Source: Lunasporangiospora selenospora (taxonomy: Eukaryota; Mortierellomycota; Mortierellomycetes; Mortierellales; Mortierellaceae). From it: 29,371 bases of DNA. Both the position numbers and the translations under genes were made by a program. Under the pieces are notes generated by a model, which worked only from the letters and a program-made list of their open reading frames with translations, made no database searches and had not been told where the DNA came from. Positions 17,916-29,015 of this stretch are shown one piece after another. Each line of letters begins with the position of its first letter. Within the stretch, counting starts at the first letter, position 1. The stretch is from assembly GCA_015680635.1 (NCBI GenBank), contig JAABOA010000060.1:1-29371 (forward strand), given 5' to 3'.

Positions 17916-20377
17916 TCAAAGTCTATGTTGCTGCTCGCGGTTGATCAGGACCGAGCAAAAGTATTCGTCCACGTCTTTCCATTCCGCCTCGTCAATGCCT
18001 TGTACTCTGAACCCAATGTAAGAATCAGGCCGAAGGACAACAATCGAGCCAGTACCGCCCCTGGTATTCACACCATACTTTTGATGAATGACACCCTGCT
18101 TGTCCAAATATCCTCTGCCCTCACCGGTCAATTGGCGACCAAGGGATTCTACATCCGAGGAAGCGAGTTCTGACTGTTCGGACGAGGCTGTCAGGATATG
18201 AACCATAAATGTCTTTTGCAGAGTTGCAATGGGAGCCCGGGTACTTGAAGCACCAGGAAGAGCAGATACTGCGGGATAGGTCAAGGACCAATGTGCGTTC
18301 CACTTGGTAAGATACTTGGAAACAAGGTGCAACAGATCCCGAGGAGGAATGTTGTATCGTTGTTTTTGACCCTTGATCGAGAGGATATCCGAGGCAAAAA
18401 CCAAAACGTGGAAGACGCCAGGTCCAGCAAGCAATTGATGTAGCCGAATAGAAGACAGAGAATGAACGGGCTCAGGAGCGCTCTTTGTGTTATTAGGGAC
18501 TTGCCCGAGGAAATAGAGGTCACCGTCTCGAGCTCGTTGGCCGACTTGATATTCCTCTGCAGGAGCGGGCTGAGCAGGATGTCGTTGGTTGATGTTGTTC
18601 TCGTGGTATCGAACTCGGAGCTAACAGGACCAAGCCAATTTTTGTTAATACCCTTTGCATTGAATGTCCTCCATCCCCTCTCTCTTCCTTGCTTCCTCTC
18701 CCCTAATATCTGCAACTCCTTCACTTTGGAGTCTGACCAAAACAACCATGTGTTCTCGAGCCTAGGCCTGAACAGCTCTCTCTTGTGGGAACTAGTCGGT
18801 CCTAAGACTCATCAAGGAGGAAGGGACTTACCATCGAAATGGGTGAGCCTTGTGACATGAGAGGCAAAATATAAGGGAGGACAGTCAGAGCTGCACGTCG
18901 CAACAATCGCCGGAAGGTGTCTTGTGCCATACCCACACCAAGAAGGTTAGATGTCAGCGAGATGATGTTCTCTGCTACAGCATGTCGTTCCGGGCTATAG
19001 GTGTCCAGTAGGGATTCGGGGGCTGCTCCCTTGAGCACCAATGCGATCTTCCAAGTAAGATTGTGGGCGTCCTGCAGACCCATGTTCATACCTATTTGCA
19101 AAATAGTGAGTAGTAAAGTTTCAGCAAAAAGGTATCGACTATCTTCTACTGCAAATCCTGCAATCTTCTCTCACCTTGGCCACCAGCAGGCGAGTGCACG
19201 TGGGCAGCATCGCCAGCTAGAAAGATGCGTCTTTTGTCTGAGAACCGCTCAGCCAGGCGTTCGTTCACGCGGTAGTAGGTGAGCCATTGACAATCCAGGA
19301 GCTCAATAGTTATCGGTGAAGCAACTTCGGTCAACATTTTTTTAAAGCTCTCAAAGGTCAGTTCCTCGGGATCGAGGTTCTTGTGTCCTTCAGGCGTGAG
19401 CATGCCTCGGTCAAGCATGATCCGAGTGCGACCATTGCTCAGAGGAATTGCGATGATGGTACGACCACCAGTACCATCGATTATACTAAGTCAAGACAAG
19501 ACAAAGAAACCAAGAAAGAAGTAAATATATTAGCTGAGAGAGGTATTGGCACATTTTCGTGTAATCAGAGTGAGGGGACAACTTACGTTGGAGTCCTCAG
19601 TGTGATATTGGTATTAATATGGCCGTCATAGAGAATAATGTTGTTGTCAAGAGTTTTTCCTGGGAAGTTGATATTAAGCTTGTGGCGAACAGCAGACTTG
19701 CCTCCATCAGTAGCAATTAGATAGTTGGATCGAACTACCTGAACTTCGTATTCCTTGCCCGCCTGATCGCCTTCGAGGTCAATGCTGCCTAGAACCTTGC
19801 TTTCTGTATTTCGGAAATTCGATCCAACCTTGGCGCGTCGAATTGTTGTTTCGACATAGGTGTCCGTCTCTCCTGGTCTGTTCTCAACCACCTTTGTGTC
19901 CATTAGTTCCCAACCGTGGTCAACACAGACGCCATATTTCGCAAGCTCCTCTGATAGAAGTGCGACAGTCCGGCCTTGTTCAATAAACAAGCCATAGTTG
20001 AAAAAGGAGTCCTTGTTCTTGAATACAGGTAAGACAGAGGCAAGTCGTCCACCAGAATAGAAATGAAAATCTGATAGTGGAAGGCCCTCATCCAAGAACT
20101 TGTCCATTAGTTCGTTCTTTCCGCCCTCGCCTTTGGCAGGGTCGAATCCAATCATTTGAAAAATCTCGAGTGTACGGGCGTGAATGACAAGGGCTTTGGA
20201 AAGCGGTGATGCTCCAAGTTGACGTTCGATGATACGGCATGGGACTCCCATCTTGGAGAGTAAAAGTGCAGAGAGGAGACCGGAGGGACCTGCTCCGACG
20301 ATCAGGACGGGAACATCAACTTGCGATGAGGAGCTGTATGCCTTGAAAGAAGAGGCAGATGTGTTGTTCGATGCCAT
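17916..20377 (-). CDS. FAD-dependent monooxygenase, phenol 2-monooxygenase type
   Basis: A class A flavoprotein hydroxylase that uses NAD(P)H and O2 to hydroxylate aromatic or related substrates; the substrate cannot be read from sequence. Exons on the minus strand are 20377-19587, 19485-19175, 19091-18832 and 18620-17916 (688 residues). The FAD Rossmann motif is VLIVGAGPSGLLSALLL (GxGxxG at 28-33), the DG motif is ATDGGKSAVRHKL (224-225), and the GD motif is [31 protein letters not shown] (355-356). The C-terminal part (about 455-688) resembles the thioredoxin-like domain of phenol hydroxylase: YQVGQRARDGDLY, GPGVFHVLVFAS and a final GSIVVLRPDSYIGFR. The ATG at 20377 is the first true ATG in the frame, ten codons after an upstream TTG. 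All cofactor motifs are intact. Confidence 0.92.
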
Positions 20378-21568
20378 CGTGGTTATGGTCAGACTTGTAT
20401 AGTTCAAAAGGGGGTGTTGTCTTTGGTGAATGGTTTACTTGTATCGGTCGCTTTCAGTAGTGGGTTCTGAAGTAAGTGTCCCAGCTCTACTTCTCTCCCC
20501 CTTTAAATACTTTTGATGGTCGACTCTCGGAGCCTTTCGGCAAAATCCACAGGACAGATTAAAGTATAGGACGCGGTGTAAGTTTTGGACTTGTGCTCCG
20601 TTGGGAAAAAGAACTGCTGGAGAATGGCGAAGTGTCCGTGCCAAGAATGCTTGCGTGAAATAGAAGTCAAGGTTGTGAGCAAGGCAAAGGGTCAATGGGA
20701 TAAGATGGTTGGACAAGGCAGCAGTTTGGAAAAGACCTTAAATTGTTTTGGCTCTTCCTTTTACCCGTCCGCAGCTGCGCTGCAGTCGACCTTTTACTTT
20801 GAGGATTCCGTATGCACGGAGTTGCAGGAAAAGGGGGCACCTCACGTCTTTGAAGGACAAATGCTTTGCACCCACAGAGGTTGTGAGTGGATAAATGAAT
20901 AGTCCTAAACAGCCGGCCAGACACCATTACACTATTCTCTCACACAAGACTCGACTATGATCCAATTGCATGCTAGGCATGGGAAGAGTCTATCCATTCA
21001 AGCATGACTGCTTAGAAATACAGGGGCAAGGTACTGAATGGATGAATGCCTTGCCGTATGCGGGCCTTTATTAGCCGCTGTGGTGGCACGATCCGACCTA
21101 TTGTGTGAAAAGGGATGGAAGGGCGATGTCATGTAAGATCGGTAAATCGCTGCAGCATTCATCTCTGAATGATCTCTTGAGATCGCGTATCTTGTGCTTG
21201 AATAAGGTTTGGGAGAGGAAGAGAGGAAACAAAAATATATCCTGTTCTGGGAAATGCGACTCGGCAACGTCTCGAGAGAGGCGGTAATCGTTGCGCTGGG
21301 CCAGTGGCCATATGAGCCGTAATGGTTGGAGAAGGAGTTGTCACCGCTTTGTGGTGGCCAGAGCTAGATTAGTTTTATTAGTTTAGTCTTTGCCTACACG
21401 GCTATTCCAGCAGAAACAGATTGTTAAAAAAAAAGAAAAAGGAAACGCGACTCGGCACGGCCCATCTTTCTCACGCTTGGCTGCCTTACAGGTAACCATT
21501 AGCTGACATTCATACCAAGAGCGCGTTGTTGTTGTACTACAGTTTTCTTTAATTAACTTCGTATATGT
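20378..21568. other. Intergenic between FAD monooxygenase and TYW1
   Basis: About 1.2 kb. Near 20504-20512 the minus strand reads tatttaaag, a plausible TATA element about 130 bp upstream of the monooxygenase ATG. An ATG-started 92-codon + strand frame (20624-20902) encodes a small protein with CPCQEC and CTHRGCEW cysteine clusters but matches nothing I know. A near-exact 16-bp direct repeat (gaaaYgcgactcggca) occurs at 21251-21266 and 21442-21457. The minus strand reads gttaattaaag near 21550-21560, a possible poly(A) signal for TYW1. Confidence 0.5.
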
Positions 21569-24409
21569 TTAGTCTTCCCGCTCTGCCTTGCGCTGATCCT
21601 TTGTCTTTCTGAAGTATCTAGTCTCATCGGGATCAAATCCTGCTTCCGGCGCGCCAAAGTAGGCCCACTTGGGAGTCTCCTTCATATAGTCCAAGCTGGT
21701 GAACTTCTCTCCAGACTCAACCAACTCAAAGAACCTGTCATAGTCAATGTGCGTGTGCCAGACATCGCCCTTCTTGAACTTTGTGTTGGCAACTAGGATC
21801 GAGCACGAGTGGGCATGCTCTGCAGCAATCTCATATCCCCCGCCAAGCTGCTCTTGAATCAACTCCACAAATCTAACAACCTCTGCGTGGTATGGAACGT
21901 TGGCCATAGTCAACCCCGAGGCTCCACCGTATCCACAGTAAGTCACTCCCTTGACTTCAATAAAATCTGGCTTGCCACGACGAATAAGTTCTACGTAGTT
22001 GGTGATCTCATCCGTATTGAAATCCTTGACCAGGGTCAGGCGGTAGACCGTGCGCTGGCCCTTCTGACTGAGGGCGTCCAGACAGTCAAGGAAGCGCTCC
22101 CAAAAGTCGCGGAACAATGGACGGTCAATTTTCTTGAGAGATTCCTTAGTCGAAGCATCCACACTGACATACAATTGCGTTACGGGGTCCATATTAGTGA
22201 TTGCGTCTGGGAACTGAGCGTTGGTAACAAGGAAGGAAGAGATTCGCTTCTTGTGCAGCAGTTTGACGAATTCGTTGATATGAGGATACTATTATCGTTT
22301 GAAGACACGTAGAAGGTGGAGTGAGTTGGACAGGAAAAATGATACCATGCTACAGCTGCCAGGATTCATACCAAGCTCGTGACGGGCCATGCGATTCAAG
22401 ATTCTGGAAACTTACAAAAATGGGTTCTCCAACAAGGGACAAGGCGCAATGTTTGACCTGGCCGGCTTCGACGAATCGATCTGCGCGGACTCCAGGAACA
22501 CCCTTGAGCTGCTTCAACATTCCATAATGGTTCTCAAGGGCACCTTCCAAGATAAATTCGGGGTCGTCGACCTTCCATCTCCATTCTGTTCCAACAGGGT
22601 TCGTGTGATGTCTCCAGCAAAAAACACACTTGTTGGCGCATGCCAGGGAAGGTGTTGTTTCCATGCACAGGTGCGACTGAATACCATAGAACGAGTGTTT
22701 ATAACAGAATCCTCGTCCACGGAGAGCGGCCTTCGTCCAGCGACAGATCTTGACTCCCGAATGACTTCCAATGATCTTGTAGCCTTGCTTTGTCAAGGAC
22801 TTGTACAAAAGTGGGCTGACCATCTCACGGACCTCGCGTGGCTTGATGGCCTTACCTTCCTTAGTCTCGCCAACGGCCCGCTTGGCGCGTACCTTCTGGT
22901 TGGCATAGGCCTCCTCATCCAGAGCCTTTTCCTCTTTTGCTTGCTTGATCTTGATGGCCATCGAGCCCATATCCTCCAAATCAACCATTTCGCCGTCAGA
23001 TGCGTCACCGCCATCAATTGTAGGCAATCCGAGCTTTTCTTCCTTGGTCTTCTTCACGGGTGCGCCATCCTCGTCGTACTCTTCATCGTCATCATCATGT
23101 TCCGACGCAGAGGCACCGTCTTCGTCGTCAGAGGAGTAGTAGACCTCATGGACGTGGCTCTGGTTGGGATCCATAAGAGAGGCAAGCAAAGCATTGTTCC
23201 ATTGCGTGAAGGCACCGCCTTGATCTAAAGATGCGGACCAAATCCAAAAAGAAAGAGTTGTTAGTTTGCTGCCTACTTTACGTCGCCTTTACATATTTCT
23301 ATCTTGACTTCTCTGCTTCTCTTACCTCCGTTCTTGTCGCCTTCACCAACGGGCCAGACACGCTGGCCTCCCAATTGTCCGAGCCACTTGTCCGCTGCTC
23401 TTGATCCTGTGCAAAAGTCGTCGCCATAGGCCGAGTCACCCAGACCAAAGACGGAGAACCGAAGCTTGCTCAGAGCACCCTTCTGGACACGCCAGTCGAA
23501 CCGAGTATCTTCAAGCCACTTCAAGAACCAGTCGTTAGGGCCTTCGACATTATAGGTTGAGAGAATAAAGATGCAGAGACTGGATTCTGACAAAAAGTCC
23601 TCGGTATCATAGTCGACAATATCAATAACCTTTGGCTCGGGAAGTCCGAGCTCTGTGGCAGACTCTTGAAGCTGACGGGCAAACATCTTGGCAGTTCCAG
23701 TGATAGAGCTACAGAAGACCTTGATGGGCTTGGAGAGCTCAGGGAGGAGGGCTGAAAGATCAGTGTCCTTAGGATCGATGTTTGTCTTTCCTTTGGAACC
23801 ACAGGAGCATCCGTGAGTCAGAGTGTCTTCAATGGCTGTTGTTGCGTTGCTGTCGTTGCCTGGCTTGTTCTTTCCACCACAGCATCCCTTTGAGACATCT
23901 CCTGCTGGCTTGTACTTTCCACCACAGCATCCTGTTGAGGTGTCCTCCTCGGGCTTGTTCTTGCCTCCACAACATCCTCCTGATCCAGTGGAAGCAGTGT
24001 CTGTAATAGAGTCAGCAGCAGAGTTTTGCTGCTTCTTCTTGGGTTTCTTGCGGATGACCTTGGGCAACTTGCGGAATTCTTCCTTCTTGAGTCCCATATG
24101 ATGAGTAGGTCTTTGATCCGATCCGCTAGTTCCGCTGGGCTGAGAAACAGTCTCCTCTGGAAGAGCAGGGACGGCAGGATCTTGATCTTTATCGTCGACT
24201 AGTTCACCAGCCTTGTCTCCCGAGGTAGTCTTGCCGGACTTGGCTCCAAGGCCCTGAGCTGAGCCATCTTGGTTGTTGGAGTCATTGCTGTTGTTGTTGT
24301 TGTTGTTGTTGGAAAGAAGGATGGAGAGAGTGGCAATTCCGACTGCGAGGCAGACAAGAGGAATGCGGTACTCCTTCCAGAGCTGGAGTGTGGATGAGGA
24401 CGATGACAT
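21569..24409 (-). CDS. TYW1: tRNA 4-demethylwyosine synthase TYW1
   Basis: The enzyme condenses N1-methylguanosine-37 of tRNA-Phe with pyruvate by radical-SAM chemistry, the second step of wybutosine synthesis. Exons on the minus strand are 24409-23326, 23224-22416 and 22288-21569 (870 residues). In order it has: a hydrophobic segment PLVCLAVGIATLSILL (17-32), probably an ER-membrane anchor; a low-complexity linker with three GCCGGK repeats plus a CSCGSK (145-206); and a flavodoxin domain (about 229-361) with SSITGTAK, STYNVEG and FGLGDSAYGDDF. After an acidic linker comes the radical-SAM core, with the cluster cysteines C557-x3-C561-x2-C564 in ACANKCVFCWRHHTNPVG, then ALSLVGEPIFYPHINEF, DRPLFRDFWERFLDCL and EHAHSCSILVANTKF. 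The layout matches yeast Tyw1, which also has a membrane segment and Cys-Cys repeats. The whole gene looks intact. Confidence 0.96.
24289..24311 (+). repeat. (TTG)n trinucleotide repeat encoding poly-Asn in TYW1
   Basis: About seven TTG/GTT units, read on the minus strand as AAC codons. They give the Asn run just after the TYW1 membrane segment (about residues 34-40). The repeat is in frame, so length changes would alter only this linker. Confidence 0.85.
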
Positions 24410-25196
24410 TGGTCTCCTGGTGGGTTGTCCTGGATGTGGGAATTCTTCTTGGGCAAGGAACTGGAGATTCGAAAAAAAGGGAGGAGAACTGACGGGGCCT
24501 CCAAAGACGACGACCCAGAAGTGGCTTTGCGAAAAAGATTTTCAGGGCCCGCTTCGCCGACAGGCGAGGATCGCACAAGGACGCCGAGAAGAGAAGAGTA
24601 GTCGACTCGTGTGTCAACTGGGGAAAGGGGAGACAAGGTATGAGGGCAATCTCCATGGTACCCGCGTGGTTCAGCTTGAATCTGGCTCTATGGAGTGGGT
24701 CACCAAGTTACTCATAGATCACACGATCGGAGTGGACTATTGCAAAATGGGGTGAGACTGGTACTGCAGCATGCCTGCAGCGAGCCCCTTATTATCTCCC
24801 AGGCCACCTGGCACAAGAGCCAAAAAGAGCCAATCCTTCTGTTCTCTTTTCTCTCTTTTCACACATCCTCATCTTCCGATTATCCATCCGGCCAACGCTT
24901 CATCATCACAGTGCATTTGCAGCAGCTCTGCTCTGCATCGCTCTGCTCTGCTCTGTGCTGTTGCCCCGTGCTGCTCTACTCTGCTCCATTTTGCTCTTCT
25001 TTGTGCCTCCCTGCCCATCTCCCTTGGGAGCGGAAATAATCTTGCCATCTAATAATCAACCGTGCGGGAACCCCACCACAAGGAGCAACACACTCGTGTT
25101 CTGAATGGTAGATGCCACCAGTATCCAGAGCGGCCCACTCTGATCGTCATTGTCCCCAGAGCAAACGGCTGGCCCTTTCCAAACGCTGTACATCCC
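24410..25196. other. Divergent promoter region with CTCTG repeats
   Basis: About 790 bp lies between the divergent starts of TYW1 (-) and the orphan gene at 25197 (+). An imperfect CTCTG pentamer array sits at 24925-24960, continuing in looser form to about 24996. An open + frame continues upstream of the 25197 ATG to 25062 without an ATG, so an unseen upstream exon for that gene is possible. Minus-strand frames at 24199-24656 lie in the TYW1 leader and look like artefacts. Confidence 0.5.
24925..24960 (+). repeat. CTCTG pentanucleotide repeat
   Basis: gctctgctctg, four intervening bases (catc), then gctctgctctgctctgtgctg. An imperfect simple-sequence repeat upstream of the orphan gene at 25197. 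Confidence 0.8.
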
Positions 25197-26867
25197 ATGT
25201 TTACTAGACACGTCGATCCGCTTTCCCAGCATGATGCAGCCATCTCGGCTGCAGACATCCATCACTCGCGACCACTCTTCCAGGAGCAACCTCTGGAGGA
25301 CCCATCTCCTCAACTACACAGGGATAGAATCAAGCACAGTGGCCTCAATCTCAATTCTTCTACTTCATGGAATCCAAAGAAAACAAACATAACCTCCTCC
25401 AAAAGGAAACAGCCTCTTGAATTTGAGCCAGAGTTCATCGCTGCGCTCGATTCGTCATTACAGGATACGAATGGGCTACAGAGTCGGCAGGATGACGTTT
25501 CTGTACCCTTCTCCCACGCCTCCCCAAACTGGGCTGCAAGCTTACGACCCCACAAGAAGGCAAAGACTCTGACTCCAACCTACTCGCGACAAAGAAGAGG
25601 AAGCATTGAGTCTGTGGAGCCCTCAACACAGTCGTTGGGCGCAGTCCGAGACCCATCTCCGCCATTCAGCACTGAGCCAGATCCAACGGAGATACCTTTA
25701 CGGACAAAGAGTAGCACACGACACTCGTCGTCATCATCAAAATTGCGGTCGTCAAACCTTTCTTCCCCTTCTCCGTCACCAAGCCCAAAGACCGCAAGAG
25801 CATATCTTCTTGCAAAAGTCTCTGGACCCAGCATTATTGATCTCTCCTCTGGCGAGGAATTAGTGGCAATTCATCTTGGTGAAAGTGAGCATAAAAGGCG
25901 CCGAGATAGCATCAGTGGCGGCAATAATGGTTATCACCACCACAGCGTAACTGAGGTCGATTCACCCGATTCACCGCCTCTGGTCCGTACGGAGCCTTGT
26001 AGCGAAGTTTACGAGCTTCAGGAAGATGGAACTCTCTTGCCAGTTTTCGACCATCGACCTCATCAACCATCGCCAGCAAAGAGGATACGGATGTGTCATG
26101 CAGGACGTCACTTGTCATCGCTACATTCCTCAAACGACCTTACAAAAGACCTGAACGAAAACAACAACAAGACAGGCTGGCGAGGCCCACGATCGTATCA
26201 CCGACATGACCACGGACGTGTAATCCACACCTCTCATGGCAGTAGGAGACGGAGACAACCAGGCACACAGGCGCATAGCCTGAACCATGAGACTAGCTCC
26301 TCGGCCCAGGCTTCTCCAGGCACTGCCACCTGGACGTGCATTGATACTGGCCATCAAGATGATAGTCAGGACGACGCTGGAAGTGACCAGGACAAGGTCG
26401 TGACGACAACCTCTCAAAAAGACTCGAGCGAGAGTGACTGTTTCTCCAAAGGGCTGCTATCAGGTACAACTGATCCCACTACTCAGGCGATGGTTCCTTA
26501 CCGTACCCATTTGAACGTTTCGTTGTTGGATCCGATCGACGCCCTCTCCTGGGGTCCTCTAAACGGCTATGTCCTCAAATTAGATGTCCCCAATAGTCGC
26601 GCGCTAGTCCCTTACCGGCCCAATGTCCTCAAAGAAATCTTTTACAGATGGATACGAGAGCGCAATCTCCATGACGCTGGCGCCCATCGAGATTATCACC
26701 CATCGAACGCTGTAATAGAGGAGCAGGAGGAAGAGGAAGAGGAGGGGGATGAGGACGATGATGATGAGGACGATGGCAATATGGCGGATGACGAAGGCTG
26801 GGACTCTTCGGACGAGACTCCATTAGCAGAGCTACAGGACAGGATCATGGACATGGATTTGGACTAG
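25197..26867 (+). CDS. Orphan, probably nuclear, low-complexity protein
   Basis: I do not recognise a family. The intronless 556-residue product starts at the first ATG in a frame that is open for another 45 codons upstream. The first ~400 residues are Ser/Pro/His/Arg-rich, with basic clusters that could be nuclear-localisation signals (HKKAK, HKRRRD, SRRRRQPG). The most ordered part is about residues 428-490: two copies of a VPYR motif (MVPYRTHL at about 432, LVPYRPNV at about 470) frame LLDPIDALSWGPLNGYVLKLDVPNSR, followed by LKEIFYRWIRERNL. A long Glu/Asp run (about 507-530) and an acidic end, ETPLAELQDRIMDMDLD, close the protein. There is no signal peptide or membrane helix. The nuclear location is inferred from composition only. 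Confidence 0.7.
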   Translation: MFTRHVDPLSQHDAAISAADIHHSRPLFQEQPLEDPSPQLHRDRIKHSGLNLNSSTSWNPKKTNITSSKRKQPLEFEPEFIAALDSSLQDTNGLQSRQDDVSVPFSHASPNWAASLRPHKKAKTLTPTYSRQRRGSIESVEPSTQSLGAVRDPSPPFSTEPDPTEIPLRTKSSTRHSSSSSKLRSSNLSSPSPSPSPKTARAYLLAKVSGPSIIDLSSGEELVAIHLGESEHKRRRDSISGGNNGYHHHSVTEVDSPDSPPLVRTEPCSEVYELQEDGTLLPVFDHRPHQPSPAKRIRMCHAGRHLSSLHSSNDLTKDLNENNNKTGWRGPRSYHRHDHGRVIHTSHGSRRRRQPGTQAHSLNHETSSSAQASPGTATWTCIDTGHQDDSQDDAGSDQDKVVTTTSQKDSSESDCFSKGLLSGTTDPTTQAMVPYRTHLNVSLLDPIDALSWGPLNGYVLKLDVPNSRALVPYRPNVLKEIFYRWIRERNLHDAGAHRDYHPSNAVIEEQEEEEEEGDEDDDDEDDGNMADDEGWDSSDETPLAELQDRIMDMDLD

Positions 26868-27575
26868 GATTAATTCGTTTACAACCCAGAGGATGGTTCT
26901 TTTGCGTACTTGCTAGTTTCTTTTTTACTTTTAATCCTCTTTTTTCTTCACCTTGATGGTCGGAATTCTTTGCAACAAACCTCTGTATATAGCACTAGTA
27001 ATATGTGTTGCTTTTCTAATTTTCCCCAAGCCTGTATCACAATTCACTGTGTATAAACCACGTAATCCTTGCATTAGTAATACTCGCCAGAGCTTCGGGC
27101 AAAGGATTGATCCAGCCCGACCCTTTTCCCCCCCCCATTCCCTCATAGTATTTGCTTTGGAGACCGAGAAGCGAGAGGTCCGAGTGATCGAGGCCAAAGG
27201 AGATCGGTGCGGCCCCGTTATTTTTACGGGCGTTCGTTGGAGAGAAAAGCTGACAAAATGTACATTCGTTTTGGACGGAAACAAATTTAGGCGGCTCAAA
27301 CGCTGACTGGCTCGATCGCTCTACTCTTTCTCTCCCCCTCTCTCCCTCCCCCCTCCCCTGCATGTGAGCGTGGAGTAGAGCATGGAGAGTTTAAAAAGGG
27401 AAAGGGACGGTGATCTTTCTGTCTTTTTCTCCATTCGGACATCACAACTTCTCTCTTCCATTTGTCGTCATTGCATCTTTTGACCCTCAGTCATCCAATC
27501 AGGAAGCAAGCAAAGAACCAACAATAGCACAACGCAACACCGGACACACACAGTAGAAACCATATAGATATCATA
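26868..27575. other. Intergenic: 3' UTR and MDR-reductase promoter
   Basis: About 700 bp. Open frames of about 110-120 codons on both strands (26931-27306) overlap each other and have no recognisable content. A T-rich block (about 26921-26946) probably belongs to the upstream gene's 3' end. A CT-rich tract runs at about 27320-27358. A tttaaaaag element at about 27391-27399 is a candidate TATA box, some 180 bp upstream of the ATG at 27576, followed by an A/C-rich leader. Confidence 0.5.
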
Positions 27576-29015
27576 ATGGGCGTTCTCCAAAACACGCAGA
27601 TTGTCTTGGCTAGCAGGCCAGTCGCCGATATCGATCCCAAGGCGGCCTTCAGGACTCAGAAGGTTTCTTTGTCGGATGAGCTTGGTCCTGGTGAGTTCTT
27701 GGTCAAGGTTCTCTATGTCTCTCTTGACCCTGCCATGCGCGGCTGGATGCGCGATGTTCGCTCGTAAGTTGTTTCAATATCTCTCCCCTCCCCCTCTCTT
27801 TATTCTTTTCCCTTTGCATCTTTCCCACGTTTCTTCAAAAAAAAAAGATATTCCTCTGTTCATTCTCACAGCCATTGAGTGTTAACATTGAATCGACTAC
27901 TTTATCACGCTATGCCATTACAAACAGCTATATCCGTCCTGTCCAGATCGACGAAGTGATGCGAAGCTCCGATGTTGCTCAGGTCATCAAGTCGAACAAC
28001 AAGGATTACCGTGTTGGTGAGCTCGTTCGTGCTTCATGTGGCTGGCAAGAGTATCAAGTCTTGAAGCCTTCGGAGGATGTGGTCAAGATCAAAATTTTCC
28101 CAGGAATCTCACCTTCGAGCTACTTGGGTGTCTTGGGCTTGACGGGTCTGACAGCTTACTTTGGCATGTTTGAGGTTGGCGAGATTGCTGCCAAGGGTGG
28201 TCCAAACTGCACCGTTGTCGTGTCTGGCGTAAGTCTTTGCAGCACTTCTGTCTCTCTCTTCTTTTCTTTCTTTCTTTCTTTTGATCCTTCTTCAATTCTA
28301 ACGCTATATTTGTCACCTCATTATCTATCACGATAGGCTGCGGGTGCGACAGGTTCTGTGGCAGCTCAGATTGCAAAGCATGTTTTCGGATGCAGAGTGA
28401 TTGGTATTGCAGGATCAGATGACAAGTGCGAGTACCTCGTCAAGGAACTTGGTCTGGATGTTGGTCTGAACTACAAGTCCAAGACCTTTTTCAAGGATCT
28501 CTGTGCTGCAACTCCAAAGTTGATTGACATCTTTTTCGATAACACAGGTGGAGATATCTTGGATTGCTGTTTGAGACGCATTGCCTTCAAGGGCCGAATC
28601 GTGGTCTGTGGAGCCATTAGCACATATAATGATGTGGTTCCCAAGGGACCAGGTAAATGTCGATGGTGCCAAAGTTTTTTCTTCCTTTCGTCTATTGATC
28701 TCTTTCGGGCTTGCTGTTTCTAACACAACCTATTGATACCTTTAATTTCCTGGCAATTGAACAGCTTACTACAGTGCGTTGATCACGCAGCGCGCTCGGA
28801 TGGAGGGATTTATCGTCTTTGACTATGCCAAAAAGTATGGCAAGGCCCTTGAGGACATGTCAAACTGGATCAAGGAGGGCAAGCTCAAGACTCGCGAGAC
28901 AGTGATTCATGGACTCGAGAATGCACCCGAGGCTCTTGTGAAGCTTTTCAAGGGTGAAAACACAGGAAAGATGTTGGTCAAGGTCGCTGAAGAGACCACT
29001 GCGAGCCGTCTCTAG
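27576..29015 (+). CDS. NADP-dependent MDR-family alkenal/enone reductase
   Basis: A medium-chain dehydrogenase/reductase without catalytic zinc, of the leukotriene-B4 12-hydroxydehydrogenase / prostaglandin reductase / CurA group. Such enzymes reduce the C=C bond of alpha,beta-unsaturated carbonyls with NADPH, usually in the cytosol. Exons are 27576-27763, 27928-28228, 28337-28652 and 28765-29015 (351 residues, normal for the group). The substrate domain has GPGEFLVKVLYVSLDPAMRGWM and YIRPVQIDEVMRSSDVAQV. The cofactor-binding AAGATGSVAAQIAK starts at residue 164, exactly after intron 2, followed by GCRVIGIAGSDDKCEYL, FFDNTGGDILD, RIVVCGAISTYN and RMEGFIVFDY. The C-terminus ends with the usual LFKGENTGKMLVKV. 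All expected motifs are intact. Confidence 0.94.

Noticed and set aside
22389-23228. 279-codon + strand frame
   Set aside because: Antisense shadow of TYW1 exon 2, whose translation contains the radical-SAM cysteines.
24199-24656. Minus-strand frames ending in poly-Gln or poly-Thr upstream of TYW1
   Set aside because: They are other-frame readings of the TYW1 leader and of the AAC (Asn) repeat in its first exon.
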